Assembly: GCF_900177515.1 (NCBI RefSeq)
Contig: NZ_FXAK01000002.1
Coordinates: forward strand, 41,001-105,000
Length of the DNA: 64,000 nt
Direction of reading: 5' to 3'
DNA from: Azospirillum oryzae
GTDB taxonomy: Bacteria; Pseudomonadota; Alphaproteobacteria; Azospirillales; Azospirillaceae
Below, piece by piece: positions 35,145 to 44,337 of this stretch; positions within the stretch are counted from its first letter, which is position 1, and every line of letters begins with the position of its first letter. A model generated the notes under the pieces. That model had not been told where the DNA came from. It saw nothing but the letters and a program-made list of their open reading frames with translations, and did not search any database. A program made the translations under genes and the position numbers.

Positions 35145-36869
35145 ATGAGTTCCGTGGATCGGCCCCTGCTGACCCAAGCCTACCGGAAGATCGGACATGG
35201 CCTGCTGCTGGCCGGCGTCCTCAGCCTGTTCGTGAACGTCCTGATGCTGGTGCTGCCGCTTTTCACCATGCAGGTCTACGACCGGGTGATGAGCAGCCGC
35301 AGCCTGGAAACGCTGACGATGCTGGCGATCATCGCGGTGGGGGCGCTGGCGCTGTACGGCGTGCTGGACTTCATCCGCGCCCGCGCCTTCCTGGTGACCA
35401 GCGCCGTGATTGCGCACCGCTTCAACGTCCCGGCGCTGGAGGCGTCCATCGTCGACGCGCTGTCGGGCGGGCCGCGCAATGCGGCGCAGACCATGCGCGA
35501 CCTGAACGACCTGCGCAGCTTCATGACCAGCAGCGCCGTGACCGCCCCGCTGGAACTGGCCTGGGCGCCGATCTTCCTGGCGATCCTGTTCCTGCTGCAC
35601 CCGGTCTATGGTGTGCTCGCCATCATCTCGGCGCTGGTGCTGCTGGTGATGGGCGTGCTGACCGACATGCTGACCCGGCGGCCGATGGCGCAGGCGAACG
35701 AGGCCTCGGCCCGCGTTTTCGCCGACATCGCCGGCACCGTCCGCCATGCCGAAGCCATCGAGGCGATGGGCATGCTGCCGGCCCTGGCCCGGCGCTGGCA
35801 GTCGGCGCAGACCGGATCGGCCGGCATGATCGACCGCGGCGCCACCCTGTCGCGCGGTCTGGCCGCGTCCTCCCGTTCCTTGCGGATGATCCTGCAGGTC
35901 GGTGTGATCGCGGCCGGCGCCACGCTGGTGATCGACAATCTGGTGACCCCCGGCAGCATGATGGCCGCCGGTCTCATCACCGGGCGGCTGCTGCACCCCT
36001 TTGAACAGCTGGTCGACGGCTGGCGCCAGTGGGTGAAGGCGCTGGAGGCGCACCGGCGCATCCGCGACCTGCTGAACAACGGCGCCTCCGCCCGCTCCAC
36101 CATGCCGCTGCCGCAACCCACCGGCACACTGACCGTCGACCGCGTCAGCCATGTGCCGGCCGGGATGAACCGCCCGGTGCTGCGCAACGTCACCTTCGCG
36201 ATCGAGGCGGGGGAGGTGCTGGGCGTCATCGGCCCGTCGGGCGCCGGCAAATCGACGCTTGCCCGCCTCCTGGTCGGCGTCTGGCAGCCGACGGCCGGCG
36301 GCATCTATCTGGACGGCACCAGCACCTATCTTTGGGAGCGCGAAAGCTTCGGAAAGTATGTCGGCTATGTGCCGCAGTCGGTGGCGTTGCTGGACGGCAC
36401 CATCGGCGAGAACATCTCCCGCATGGCCAGCGCCGATCCGGCGGAGATCGTCCGCGCCGCCCGGCTGGCGGGCGTGCACGAGATGATCGGCCGACTGCCT
36501 TTCGGCTACGACACGCCGGTGGGCGACAGCGCCTTCTCCCTGTCCGGCGGCCAGCGGCAACGCATCGCACTGGCCCGCGCCCTGTTCGGCCGTCCGCGCC
36601 TGCTGGTGCTGGACGAACCCAACTCCAACCTCGACCATGAAGGCGAACAGGCGCTCCTGAACGCCGTCCACAAGGTGAAGGCCGACGGCACGACGGTGGT
36701 GATGATCGCCCACCGTCCGTCCATCGTTGCCATCGCCGACAAGCTGGTGGTGATGAAGGAGGGGGCCGTCGAGCATTTCGGCGCCCGCAGCGACGTCCTG
36801 AAACTGGTGCAGCCGGGCGGCGTCCCCGCCGGCGTGACCCGCCTTGTCCGCAGCGGAGAACAGCGATGA
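35145..36869 (+). CDS. Type I secretion ABC transporter (PrtD/HlyB-like)
   Basis: The 574-residue inner-membrane exporter has six hydrophobic segments in the first 310 residues, then one ATPase domain. Motifs are Walker A IGPSGAGKSTLARLLVG, signature [18 protein letters not shown], Walker B LLVLDEPNSNLD and H-loop VVMIAHRPS. There is no N-terminal C39 peptidase-like domain, so it is of the PrtD/AprD type that exports RTX proteins with uncleaved C-terminal signals. AGGAAGGAT precedes the ATG at 35145. It overlaps the adaptor gene by 4 bp, and an RTX protein gene is 2 kb downstream. The outer-membrane TolC-like partner is not in the window. Confidence 0.93.
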   Translation: MSSVDRPLLTQAYRKIGHGLLLAGVLSLFVNVLMLVLPLFTMQVYDRVMSSRSLETLTMLAIIAVGALALYGVLDFIRARAFLVTSAVIAHRFNVPALEASIVDALSGGPRNAAQTMRDLNDLRSFMTSSAVTAPLELAWAPIFLAILFLLHPVYGVLAIISALVLLVMGVLTDMLTRRPMAQANEASARVFADIAGTVRHAEAIEAMGMLPALARRWQSAQTGSAGMIDRGATLSRGLAASSRSLRMILQVGVIAAGATLVIDNLVTPGSMMAAGLITGRLLHPFEQLVDGWRQWVKALEAHRRIRDLLNNGASARSTMPLPQPTGTLTVDRVSHVPAGMNRPVLRNVTFAIEAGEVLGVIGPSGAGKSTLARLLVGVWQPTAGGIYLDGTSTYLWERESFGKYVGYVPQSVALLDGTIGENISRMASADPAEIVRAARLAGVHEMIGRLPFGYDTPVGDSAFSLSGGQRQRIALARALFGRPRLLVLDEPNSNLDHEGEQALLNAVHKVKADGTTVVMIAHRPSIVAIADKLVVMKEGAVEHFGARSDVLKLVQPGGVPAGVTRLVRSGEQR

Positions 36870-38221
36870 GCAGCGACGCGCCCCTCCTGTCGTCCCAGCC
36901 CGTCTGGACCGCCACCATCGACATGGCGCCGGTCGAACCGTCGCTGCGCGGCACCGCCCTGGCGGGCGCGCTGGCCGTACTGGTCGGATTCGGAGGCTTC
37001 CTGACCTGGGGTTTCACCGCCAGCCTGGACAGCGCCGCGCTGGCCGCCGGAACGGTGATGGTGGAAAGCCACCGTAAGACCGTCTCCCATCTGGAGGGCG
37101 GTATCCTGCGTGACCTGCTGGTCAAGGACGGCGACCTCGTGCAGGCCGGTCAAGTGCTGCTGCGGATGGACTCCACTCAAAGCCAGGCGGTGGTCGCGCA
37201 GTTGCAGGGGCAGTATTGGACCGCGCTGGCAAAGATGGGCCGGCTGCGCGCCGAACAGTCGGATGCGACGAAGCCCCTTTTCGCCGAAGAACTGGTCAAG
37301 GCTGCCCGCGACAACCCGGTGGCGACCGAGGCGATGGCGGTCGAGGAACGGCTGTTCCGCTCCCGCCATGACAGCTACGAGGCGCAACTGGGAATCCAGC
37401 GCAAACAAATCTCCCAGCTGCGCGACGAGATCGTGGCGCTGGAGGCCCAGCGCGTCGCCACCGCCGACCGGCTGCGCTACACCCAGGACGAATTGCGGGT
37501 GGTGCAGGGCCTGCTGGCGAAGGGTTATGAGCGCAAACCGCGGATGCTGGAGCTTCAGCGCAACGTCGCCGACTCCGAAGGCCGGCTGGGCGAGCTGATG
37601 GCGAACAAGTCCAAGGCGGAACAGGCCATTGCCGCCGCCGAACTGACCATGATCAACATCGGCAACACCCGCCGGTCGGAGGTCTCGACCGACCTGCAGG
37701 CGGCCCAGGCCAGCGTTTCCGACCTCTCGGAACGGCTGCGCAGCGCCGATGACGTGCTGTTGCGCCAGGCGGTCACCGCACCCCAGGCCGGGCGTGTAAC
37801 CGGTCTGAAGTTCTTCACTTCCGGCGGCGTGATTCCCGCCGGCACCGGCATCCTCGACATCGTGCCGCAGGACGATGCCATGATCGTGGAGGCGCGCGTA
37901 TCGCCGCATGACGTCCAGAATGTGGAGGTCGGCAGCAAGGCGATGGTGAAGCTCACCGGCTATCGTCAGCGTGCCGTGCCGCCGGTGGCGGGGCAGGTGG
38001 TGTCGCTGTCGGCCGACCAGCTGGAGGACGAGCGCACCGGCGCCTATTACTTCGCGGCGCGGATCAGCATGGATGCGGCGGAGCTGAAGGCCCTGCCGAA
38101 TGTCGAACTGCATCCCGGAATGCCGGCCGAAGTGATGATCCACGGCCATGCCCGCCGCGCCATCGATTACTTCCTGACACCGCTGACCGACGGCCTGCAG
38201 AGGGCCTTCCGCGAGCGGTAA
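36866..38221 (+). CDS. Type I secretion membrane-fusion adaptor (HlyD/PrtE-like)
   Basis: The 451-residue protein has a short cytoplasmic N-terminus, one membrane segment at about 32-54 (ALAGALAVLVGFGGFLTWGF), and a periplasmic part with the lipoyl/barrel start VMVESHRKTVSHLEGGILRD, long coiled coils (about 140-290) and the C-terminal HlyD strand region (RQAVTAPQAGRVTGLKFFTS, RVSPHDVQNVEVGSKAMVKL). It bridges the ABC exporter and a TolC-type pore. The ATG lies in an ATGA overlap with the exporter gene. A strong terminator follows about 100 bp downstream. Confidence 0.93.
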   Translation: MSSDAPLLSSQPVWTATIDMAPVEPSLRGTALAGALAVLVGFGGFLTWGFTASLDSAALAAGTVMVESHRKTVSHLEGGILRDLLVKDGDLVQAGQVLLRMDSTQSQAVVAQLQGQYWTALAKMGRLRAEQSDATKPLFAEELVKAARDNPVATEAMAVEERLFRSRHDSYEAQLGIQRKQISQLRDEIVALEAQRVATADRLRYTQDELRVVQGLLAKGYERKPRMLELQRNVADSEGRLGELMANKSKAEQAIAAAELTMINIGNTRRSEVSTDLQAAQASVSDLSERLRSADDVLLRQAVTAPQAGRVTGLKFFTSGGVIPAGTGILDIVPQDDAMIVEARVSPHDVQNVEVGSKAMVKLTGYRQRAVPPVAGQVVSLSADQLEDERTGAYYFAARISMDAAELKALPNVELHPGMPAEVMIHGHARRAIDYFLTPLTDGLQRAFRER

Positions 38222-38317
38222 GCGGAACCGCCATCCACCCGGCCCTCCCCCGTTCGGGCCGGTGTGGGCTGGGGTCCTTGCCTGGGCATCCATCCCCTGC
38301 CAAGCGGCCCCGTGGAA

Positions 38318-38346
38318 GGGCCGGCGTCCCCCACGCCGGCCCTTTT
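38318..38346 (+). terminator. Rho-independent terminator after the type I secretion operon
   Basis: A perfect 10-bp stem, GGGCCGGCGT (38318-38327) pairing with ACGCCGGCCC (38333-38342), has a 5-base C loop and is followed by TTTT. It ends transcription of the exporter/adaptor genes before the RTX gene, which therefore needs its own promoter. Confidence 0.85.
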
Positions 38347-38876
38347 GCATGTCCGGGATAGGGTTCTTGCGGAATTACTGGACCCGATTCGGTTGTTACT
38401 TGGATATCGGGGTGCCGAGGTACGGATTCTGTGACCTGTCGCCGAATTCGTTCCTTATTCATTGGTTCGCGCCTGCATCTGCGATGCCGGCGGTAAACCA
38501 TAGGGATTTGCCGCTGTGGCATCGGATGGACCATCGGCTTTTAAAAACCTTCCTTTAACGAATTTGGATTTGTTCAGGGAATCCAGCCGGTCCGCGGCTT
38601 TCCGGTGGTGGAAAGGCGGGTCAGACCAGCATTTTTTAAAACGTAAACTGCTTAGAAATTCGAAGCAAATCAGACTAACTGTCTTTTTGAAAATATCGAC
38701 AATGCGTTCTACTGCAAGAATCCTCTGTCTTGACTCAACTTTCTCTTCCATGTGCCCGAGTTTTATCACACTATCCCCTCGATAGATTTGGTTACACCGA
38801 AAGGCGAGCTCAGCCTTTTGAGCGAGGCCGAAAGACGGCCCAACAATCCCAATCACATCGCAAGGAGACACCTACG
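38347..38876. other. A/T-rich intergenic region before the RTX gene
   Basis: These 530 bp are markedly richer in A/T than the rest of the window, especially 38540-38780. No supported gene is present: a minus-strand open frame across most of it would run through the RTX gene's ribosome binding site and has no similarity. A TTGACT at 38730-38735 could be a -35 box, but no well-spaced -10 box follows. The region probably holds the RTX promoter and control sites. Confidence 0.45.
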
Positions 38877-39695
38877 ATGGCTACGGTTCCTGGGGGCAGC
38901 TACGACGTGCATGTCGGCACGAATCATGACGATCTGCTGGTTGGTGGGCAGGGGAACGACCTGGTGCTGGGGGGCAACGGGAGCGACACTCTGCTCGGTG
39001 GCGATGGACATGACGCTCTGTTCGGGGGGAACGGTGCGGACGTGATCCATGGCGGCACCGCTGCGGACGTGCTGCTGGGGGGTAACGGCAACGACATCAT
39101 CGACGGCGGTTCGGGCGACGACATCATCCTGGGGGGGAGTGGTGACGACGTTCTGATCGGCGGCGCCGGTCGTGACGTGCTGGACGGCGGCAACGGCAAT
39201 GACGTGCTGTCCGGGGGGGACGGCAACGACATTCTGACCGGCGGCAAGGGTGACGACATCCTGTCCGGCGGCGGCCACGACGACATCCTCGATGGCGGCA
39301 AGGGCAACGACATCCTGCATGGCGGCACCGGCAACGACATGCTGTCCGGCGGCGACGGCAACGACGTGCTGTTCGGCGATGACGGCAACGACATCCTCGA
39401 CGGCGGCAAGGGCAATGACATTCTGTCCGGCGGCGCCGGCCAGGACGTCTTCATCTTCTCCGGCGGTGGTGGCCAGGACGTGGTCCTGGACTTCAAGGCC
39501 GGCGAGGACGTTCTGCAGATTTCCCGCAACATCAACGGTCTGAAGGTGACCGACGCCGCCGATCTGGCCGCCCGCGTCACCGACCAGCATGGCGACGCCG
39601 TGATCGATCTCGGCCATGGCGACAGCATCACGCTGAAGGGTGTCTCTGCTGCGGACATCCACAACCACCCGAACGACTTCTTCGTCATCCACTAA
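38877..39695 (+). CDS. RTX (haemolysin-type calcium-binding) secreted protein, almost all repeats
   Basis: The 272-residue protein carries 19 consecutive nonapeptides of the GGxGxDxLx type from residue 23 to 193, flanked by only 22 residues in front and about 79 behind. The C-terminal part ([20 protein letters not shown], then [20 protein letters not shown] and a final FVIH) matches the uncleaved C-terminal signal of type I secreted RTX proteins. AAGGAG at 38862-38867 precedes the ATG. No enzyme or adhesin domain is present. In the presence of external calcium the repeats should fold into a parallel beta roll. The exporter and adaptor genes upstream are the obvious secretion route. It could be a surface-layer or matrix component; that is inference. 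Confidence 0.92.
   Translation: MATVPGGSYDVHVGTNHDDLLVGGQGNDLVLGGNGSDTLLGGDGHDALFGGNGADVIHGGTAADVLLGGNGNDIIDGGSGDDIILGGSGDDVLIGGAGRDVLDGGNGNDVLSGGDGNDILTGGKGDDILSGGGHDDILDGGKGNDILHGGTGNDMLSGGDGNDVLFGDDGNDILDGGKGNDILSGGAGQDVFIFSGGGGQDVVLDFKAGEDVLQISRNINGLKVTDAADLAARVTDQHGDAVIDLGHGDSITLKGVSAADIHNHPNDFFVIH
38943..39455 (+). repeat. Coding tandem repeat: 19 RTX nonapeptide units
   Basis: Nineteen 27-bp units encode GGxGxDxLx nonapeptides in one unbroken run. Units 5 (GGTAADVLL), 13 (GGGHDDILD) and 17 (GDDGNDILD) depart from the consensus. Codon choice varies from unit to unit (GGC, GGG and GGT for Gly), so the array is not a recent simple expansion. Confidence 0.9.
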
Positions 39696-39742
39696 CCGGG
39701 CGCTGATCGAGCGACGCATTTTAAGCGACGCCTGAGAAGGGA

Positions 39743-39779
39743 CGGACCGGTGGTGTCAAAGCCGCCGCCGGTCCCCCTT
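39743..39779 (+). terminator. Probable terminator after the RTX gene
   Basis: GGACCGGTGG (39745-39754 area) can pair, with one mismatch, with CCGCCGGTCC just downstream, followed by CCCTTT. The hairpin lies 50 bp after the RTX stop. It overlaps a possible GTG start (39750) of the next gene, which argues that the next gene begins later at ATG 39837. Confidence 0.55.
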
Positions 39780-39836
39780 TGCCCGAACTCCGCCTTTTCG
39801 ATCTTCAAATCCATCGACGCTGCCGGAATCCCCATC

Positions 39837-42128
39837 ATGACCGTCATCGCCGTCCTGCCGAATTCGGTGTCGATCGCCCCCGCGCAACGTCTGGCACTGG
39901 GCCGCCGCTTCGTCCTCGTCTCCTGGACGACGGACGGGAAGGCGGATGGCACGGTCGACCCCGTCGGCCCGATCACGCCGAGCGTCGACGGCGAGCCGGT
40001 GCGTCCGCCCTTCACCACGCTGACCGTCGAGACCGGCTGGGGCGGGCGGCGTGTTTTGTCGATCCTGCCGGCACCGCGCGACCCGTGGATGCCCATCCAT
40101 TTCATCGCCAACAACCGTGTGATCGCCGAGCTTCGCACCGAATCCGGCGCCGTCGATCTGGACCCCACCGGACTGCTCGGCAGTTTGGACGGTGCGGCCC
40201 GGCTGCGGGTGTTGCGCTTCCTGTTCGATTTCGCTTGCTCCACTCCGGCGCTTCGCCGCGATGGCGCCTTCGCCGCCCTATGCCGGCGGCTGGTGCTGGA
40301 CCGTGCGGCGGAGCCGCCCGATCTGGCGGTTCGCGCGACCGCGGGCGGCGGCCTGTTGCTGTGTGCCGGCGCGCTGTCCGGCCGCTTCGGCGCCATCACC
40401 GGTCTGGTGGTGCTGTCGCCGAACGCGGTGGCGCGCGCGCCCTTCGATGCCTGCATCGGTGCCGATCCGGCGGGGAAGGGGCGCATCGCCTTCGACCTGC
40501 TGATCGACCGCGGGCTGTGCGCGCCGGGCAACCTGCTGGTGGTGCTGGGCGCCAACGGCGTCGCCTGCCGCCGCTTCCCCGAGGAACCGGCCGGCCTGCC
40601 GACCCTGACGGACCGGCTGAACGCCCGTCCCGACACGCCTGCCTCCCTGCGCCATTATCTGTTGACCTGCCTCGCCCAGCGTGGCCGCAGCGATGCATCC
40701 GCCGCGTCGGCGGTCAGCGAGCTGCAGGCGCTGGCCCCGCTGCCGCGCCGGCAGGCCGCCGACGCCAAGCGTCCGATCGGCGCCTCGCTCGACCTCGCGG
40801 TTCCCACGGCCGACGGCGGGCTGTTCCTGGCCGGCTGGCTGCATGATCCGCATGGTCTGGCGGCGGAGCTGGTGGTGCGCACCCCCTTCGGCGGCGAACG
40901 CCGGGTGGAGCGCTTCGCCAACCGCTTCCCGCGCGAGGATGTCGCCAAGCTCTACGGCACCGCGGGCATCGACCGCAGCGGCTTCATCCTGCATCTGCCG
41001 GGCCTGCCCGAGCCGGCGGAGGCGCTTCAGGTGACGGCGGAGCTTCGGCTGGCGTCGGGCGGCGCCTTGCGGCTCGTCCCGCCGCCGCGTCCGCGCGCCC
41101 ATGCCGACGCCCGCGCCGCCGTGCTGGGCAGCCTGCCGCCGCGCTTCGCCACGCCCGAGTTGCTGGAGACCGTCATTGGCCCGGCCGTTGCCCCGTTGCA
41201 TGCCGCCCATCTCGCCACCCGCGGCGAGCCGGAGCTGGTCGTCTATGGCGAGCGCAAGGTGAAGCCCGCCGTGTCGGTCATCATCCCGCTCTACCGCGCG
41301 CTGGAGTTCCTACGTTTCCAGATCGCATGCTTCGCCACCGACCCGGCGATGGCCGACGCCGAACTGATCTTCGTGCTCGACAGCCCAGAACAGCGCGACG
41401 AGGTGGTGCATCTGCTGCGCGGCTTCCATGGCCTCTATGGCCTGCCGATGCTGCTGCTGGTGCAGAGCGCCAATTACGGATACTCCGCCGCCAACAATGC
41501 CGGCGTCGCGGTCGCCCGCGGGAACCGCCTGCTGTTCCTCAATTCCGACGTCGTGCCCGACCGCGCCGGCTGGCTGCCGCAGCTGGTCGCGGCGCTCGAG
41601 GAGCGTCCGGGCATCGGCGCCGTGGGTCCGAAGCTGCTGTTCGACGACGACAGCCTTCAGCATGCCGGGCTCTATTTCGACCGCGACCTGCAAGGCGCCT
41701 GGTACAACCACCATTACTTCAAGGGCCTGCCGCGCGACTTCGCCGCCGCCTGCCGTCCGCGTGCGGTGCCCGGCGTCACCGGCGCCTGCCTGCTGACCAC
41801 GCGGGCCGCCTACACCACGGCCGGCGGCTTCTGCGAAGACTACATCATCGGCGACTTCGAGGATTCGGACCTCTGCTTGCGCATCCGCGCCCAGGGGCTC
41901 GACATCCGTTATGCCCCGGCGGTGGAGCTGTACCATCTGGAACGCCGCTCCATCGGCCGGCACCAGGGCTACACCCGCGGAGTCGCCTCCGAATACAACC
42001 GCTGGCTCCATGGCCGCCGCTGGGCCGACCGCATGGCCGAACTGATGGCGCGCGACTGGTACGCCGACGACGAGGTGCGGCCCGCCAAGACAGGCCGCGC
42101 CCGCAAGACAGCACAGGTGACCCGATGA
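39837..42128 (+). CDS. Glycosyltransferase family 2 protein with long N-terminal region
   Basis: The 763-residue protein places a GT-A (GT2) domain at about 475-720: VSVIIPLYRALEFLRFQIAC at its start, NYGYSAANNAGVAVARGNRL, the metal-binding LLFLNSDVVPDRAGW, PGVTGACLLTTRAAY and the catalytic acidic pair in GDFEDSDLCLRIRAQG. The preceding ~470 residues include a beta-rich module (DLAVPTADGGLFLAGWLHDP) shared with two neighbouring genes. It resembles rhamnosyl- or galactosyltransferases that elongate cell-surface glycans in the cytoplasm. GTG at 39750 could also start translation but sits in a terminator-like hairpin. It is first in a run of four genes linked by ATGA overlaps. Confidence 0.85.
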   Translation: MTVIAVLPNSVSIAPAQRLALGRRFVLVSWTTDGKADGTVDPVGPITPSVDGEPVRPPFTTLTVETGWGGRRVLSILPAPRDPWMPIHFIANNRVIAELRTESGAVDLDPTGLLGSLDGAARLRVLRFLFDFACSTPALRRDGAFAALCRRLVLDRAAEPPDLAVRATAGGGLLLCAGALSGRFGAITGLVVLSPNAVARAPFDACIGADPAGKGRIAFDLLIDRGLCAPGNLLVVLGANGVACRRFPEEPAGLPTLTDRLNARPDTPASLRHYLLTCLAQRGRSDASAASAVSELQALAPLPRRQAADAKRPIGASLDLAVPTADGGLFLAGWLHDPHGLAAELVVRTPFGGERRVERFANRFPREDVAKLYGTAGIDRSGFILHLPGLPEPAEALQVTAELRLASGGALRLVPPPRPRAHADARAAVLGSLPPRFATPELLETVIGPAVAPLHAAHLATRGEPELVVYGERKVKPAVSVIIPLYRALEFLRFQIACFATDPAMADAELIFVLDSPEQRDEVVHLLRGFHGLYGLPMLLLVQSANYGYSAANNAGVAVARGNRLLFLNSDVVPDRAGWLPQLVAALEERPGIGAVGPKLLFDDDSLQHAGLYFDRDLQGAWYNHHYFKGLPRDFAAACRPRAVPGVTGACLLTTRAAYTTAGGFCEDYIIGDFEDSDLCLRIRAQGLDIRYAPAVELYHLERRSIGRHQGYTRGVASEYNRWLHGRRWADRMAELMARDWYADDEVRPAKTGRARKTAQVTR

Positions 42129-42952
42129 ACGCGATTCTGCCGACCCCGCAGCTTGCCGTGTTGCGCCGCCAGACCGACCCGCGGCTGGAATGGCTCTGCG
42201 CCCAGATCGCGCGCAACCGCTTCCTTCCGGTGCCGCCGCCCGAGCTGCATTTCATCGGCGACGGCGATTTCCGCGCCATCGGGGCGGAGTTTCTGCGCCA
42301 TTTCGTCCGTCTCGGCGGTCTGCGTCCCGATCACAAGGTGCTGGAGATCGGCTGCGGTGTCGGCCGCATGGCGCTGCCGCTGACTCAGTATCTGGACTCG
42401 TCCTACGACGGCATCGACATCGTGCTGGACGGCATCCGCTGGTGCGCGTCGACCATCACGCCGGCCTACCCGGAGTTCCGCTTCCACCATCTCGACGTCG
42501 CCAACGGCCTGTACAACCCCGATGGCCGGATCGAGGGGGAGACGGCGACTCTGCCCTTCAAGGCAGCGGCTTACGACTTCGTCATCCTGACCTCGGTCAT
42601 CACCCACCTGCGCACGGCCGACACCGAGCGCTATGCGGCCGAGATCGCGCGGGTGCTGAAGCCGGGCGGCCGCTGCTTCCTCAGCCTGTTTCTGGCCGAC
42701 GCCACCGCCCGCGCCGGCATCGCCAAGGGCACCGCCCGCCCGCCCTTCCGTGATGCGCCGGGCGTGGAACTGCTGGCCGATCCGGAACATCCCAACGCTG
42801 CCGTCGCCTATGACGAGGAGTTCCTGCTCGGCCGCTTCGCCGCTCATGGCCTGCGTCCCGCCCGCGCCGTGATGCGCGGCCATTGGAGCGGCCAGCGCGA
42901 GGCGGAGAATTTCCAGGATCTGCTGGTTCTGGAGAGGGGGGCTGTGCCATGA
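42125..42952 (+). CDS. Class I SAM-dependent methyltransferase
   Basis: The 275-residue protein has the Rossmann methyltransferase motif I VLEIGCGVGRMALPLTQYLD near residue 75, an acidic end of strand 2 (YDGIDIVLDGIRWC), motif II region FVILTSVITHL and post-motif VLKPGGRCFLSLFL. The target cannot be read from sequence. Position inside the glycan operon, with 4-bp ATGA overlaps on both sides, makes a sugar or glycan methyl group the likeliest product. Terminal methylation often caps O-antigen and similar chains, so a chain-capping role is a reasonable inference. Confidence 0.87.
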   Translation: MNAILPTPQLAVLRRQTDPRLEWLCAQIARNRFLPVPPPELHFIGDGDFRAIGAEFLRHFVRLGGLRPDHKVLEIGCGVGRMALPLTQYLDSSYDGIDIVLDGIRWCASTITPAYPEFRFHHLDVANGLYNPDGRIEGETATLPFKAAAYDFVILTSVITHLRTADTERYAAEIARVLKPGGRCFLSLFLADATARAGIAKGTARPPFRDAPGVELLADPEHPNAAVAYDEEFLLGRFAAHGLRPARAVMRGHWSGQREAENFQDLLVLERGAVP

Positions 42953-44337
42953 GCCGCCGCCGTCTTCCATTGGTCCCGGCCAACCACACAGCCGCCCGTC
43001 CCGCGCCCCGCCAGCCGGCGCGTCCTCTGGTCGCCGCCCGGCCGCCGCGGGTGCTGCTGATCGCGCACAACCACCCGAGCCTGCATCCCGGCGGCACCGA
43101 GATCTTCGCGCACGAGCTGTTCGGCGGGCTGAAGGCGGCGGGGGCGGAGTGCCTGTTCCTGGCCTGCACCAACGATACCCACCGGGCACCGCGTCCCGGC
43201 ACCGGCTTCCAGACGCTGGGCCGCAGCGCCGACGAGGTGCTGTTGTGGACCGGCCATTTCGACCATTTCCACCAGAGCCAGATCGACCTGCACGGGCTGG
43301 TTCCCGACCTGTCCAACCTGCTGCGCGCCTTCCGGCCCGACATCGTGCATGTGCATCACACGCTGCTGCTGGGCGTGGAGATGCTGTTCCTGATCCGCCG
43401 CGTCTGCCCGGATGCGAAGATCGTCTACACGCTGCACGACTATTACCCGATCTGCGCCAATGACGGGCAGATGGTCACCCCGCCGCGCGGCGAGGGTGGA
43501 CGCGCACTCTGCACCAAGGCGTCGCCCGATGCCTGCCACCGCTGCTTCCCCGACCGGCCGGCCGACCAGTTCCTGCTGCGCGAGAAGCACATCAAGGCGA
43601 TGTTCGGGTTGGTCGACCGATTCCTGGCGCCGAGCCGCTTCCTGCGCGACCGCTATGTCGCGTGGGGCCTCGACCCCGCCCGCATCGAGGTGATGGCGAA
43701 CAGCCGGCCGTCCGTGGAGCCGGCTCCGGCGCGCGACCTCGCCCCCGGTGCGGCGCGCGACGCCTTCGCCTATTTCGGCAATTTGAACCCGTTCAAGGGC
43801 GTCACCGTGGCGCTCGACGCCGTTGCCCGCATGGCGCGCCAGGGCCTGTCCCCCTCGCTGGCCGTGCATGGCGGCAGCCTCTATCAGGCGCCGGAGTTCC
43901 GCCAGCGGGTGGCCGACGGCTTCGAGGCGACGAACGGCCTTGCCACCGCCCACGGCCCCTATCGTCCGCAGGAGATGCCGGCGCTGATGGCCGCCGCCGA
44001 CTGGGTGGTGATGCCGTCGATCTGGTGGGAGAACGCGCCCCTGGTGATCCAGGAGGCCTTCCAGCACCGCAGACCGGTCATCGTCAGCGGCATCGGCGGC
44101 ATGGCGGAGGCGGTGCGCGACGGCGTCGACGGCCTGCATGTCCGCCCCAACGACCCCGCCGACCTCGCCCGCGTCATGACCCGCGCCATGACCGAACCCG
44201 ACCTGTGGGAGCGGCTTTCGGCCAACATCCCCGCCGTCCGCCCGACGGAGGAGGCCGCGTCGCTCCATCTCGCGCTCTACGGCGAACTTCTGTCGCCGGC
44301 ATCCGCCGCTCTTATCCAGGGGAGTCGCACCCGATGA
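42949..44337 (+). CDS. Glycosyltransferase family 4 protein
   Basis: The 462-residue GT-B enzyme has an acceptor-side N-terminal domain (VLLIAHNHPSLHPGGTEIFA, IVHVHHTLLLGVEMLFLIRR, YTLHDYYPICANDGQM) and a donor-binding C-terminal domain (AYFGNLNPFKGVTVALDAV, MPSIWWENAPLVIQEAF with the conserved Glu pair, RPVIVSGIGGMAEAV). Between the halves is a cysteine cluster, ALCTKASPDACHRCFPD, that may bind a metal or stabilise the interdomain region. It is a paralog of the enzyme at 46715. The ATG overlaps the methyltransferase stop by 4 bp. An N-terminal ~45-residue Pro/Arg/Ala-rich extension precedes the fold. Confidence 0.88.
   Translation: MSRRRLPLVPANHTAARPAPRQPARPLVAARPPRVLLIAHNHPSLHPGGTEIFAHELFGGLKAAGAECLFLACTNDTHRAPRPGTGFQTLGRSADEVLLWTGHFDHFHQSQIDLHGLVPDLSNLLRAFRPDIVHVHHTLLLGVEMLFLIRRVCPDAKIVYTLHDYYPICANDGQMVTPPRGEGGRALCTKASPDACHRCFPDRPADQFLLREKHIKAMFGLVDRFLAPSRFLRDRYVAWGLDPARIEVMANSRPSVEPAPARDLAPGAARDAFAYFGNLNPFKGVTVALDAVARMARQGLSPSLAVHGGSLYQAPEFRQRVADGFEATNGLATAHGPYRPQEMPALMAAADWVVMPSIWWENAPLVIQEAFQHRRPVIVSGIGGMAEAVRDGVDGLHVRPNDPADLARVMTRAMTEPDLWERLSANIPAVRPTEEAASLHLALYGELLSPASAALIQGSRTR

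Noticed and set aside
38455..38871. 138-codon minus-strand frame in the A/T-rich region before the RTX gene
   Set aside because: No ribosome binding site or recognisable domain; it crosses the RTX gene's own ribosome binding site, and the A/T-rich stretch looks regulatory.
38853..39719. Two long minus-strand frames opposite the RTX repeats
   Set aside because: They are a by-product of the 27-bp periodic repeats, which keep stop codons out of the opposite strand.
39750..39836. GTG at 39750 as start of the GT2 gene
   Set aside because: A GAAGGGA precedes it at usable spacing, but it lies within a terminator-like hairpin after the RTX gene and the added residues look unstructured; ATG 39837 preferred with modest confidence.
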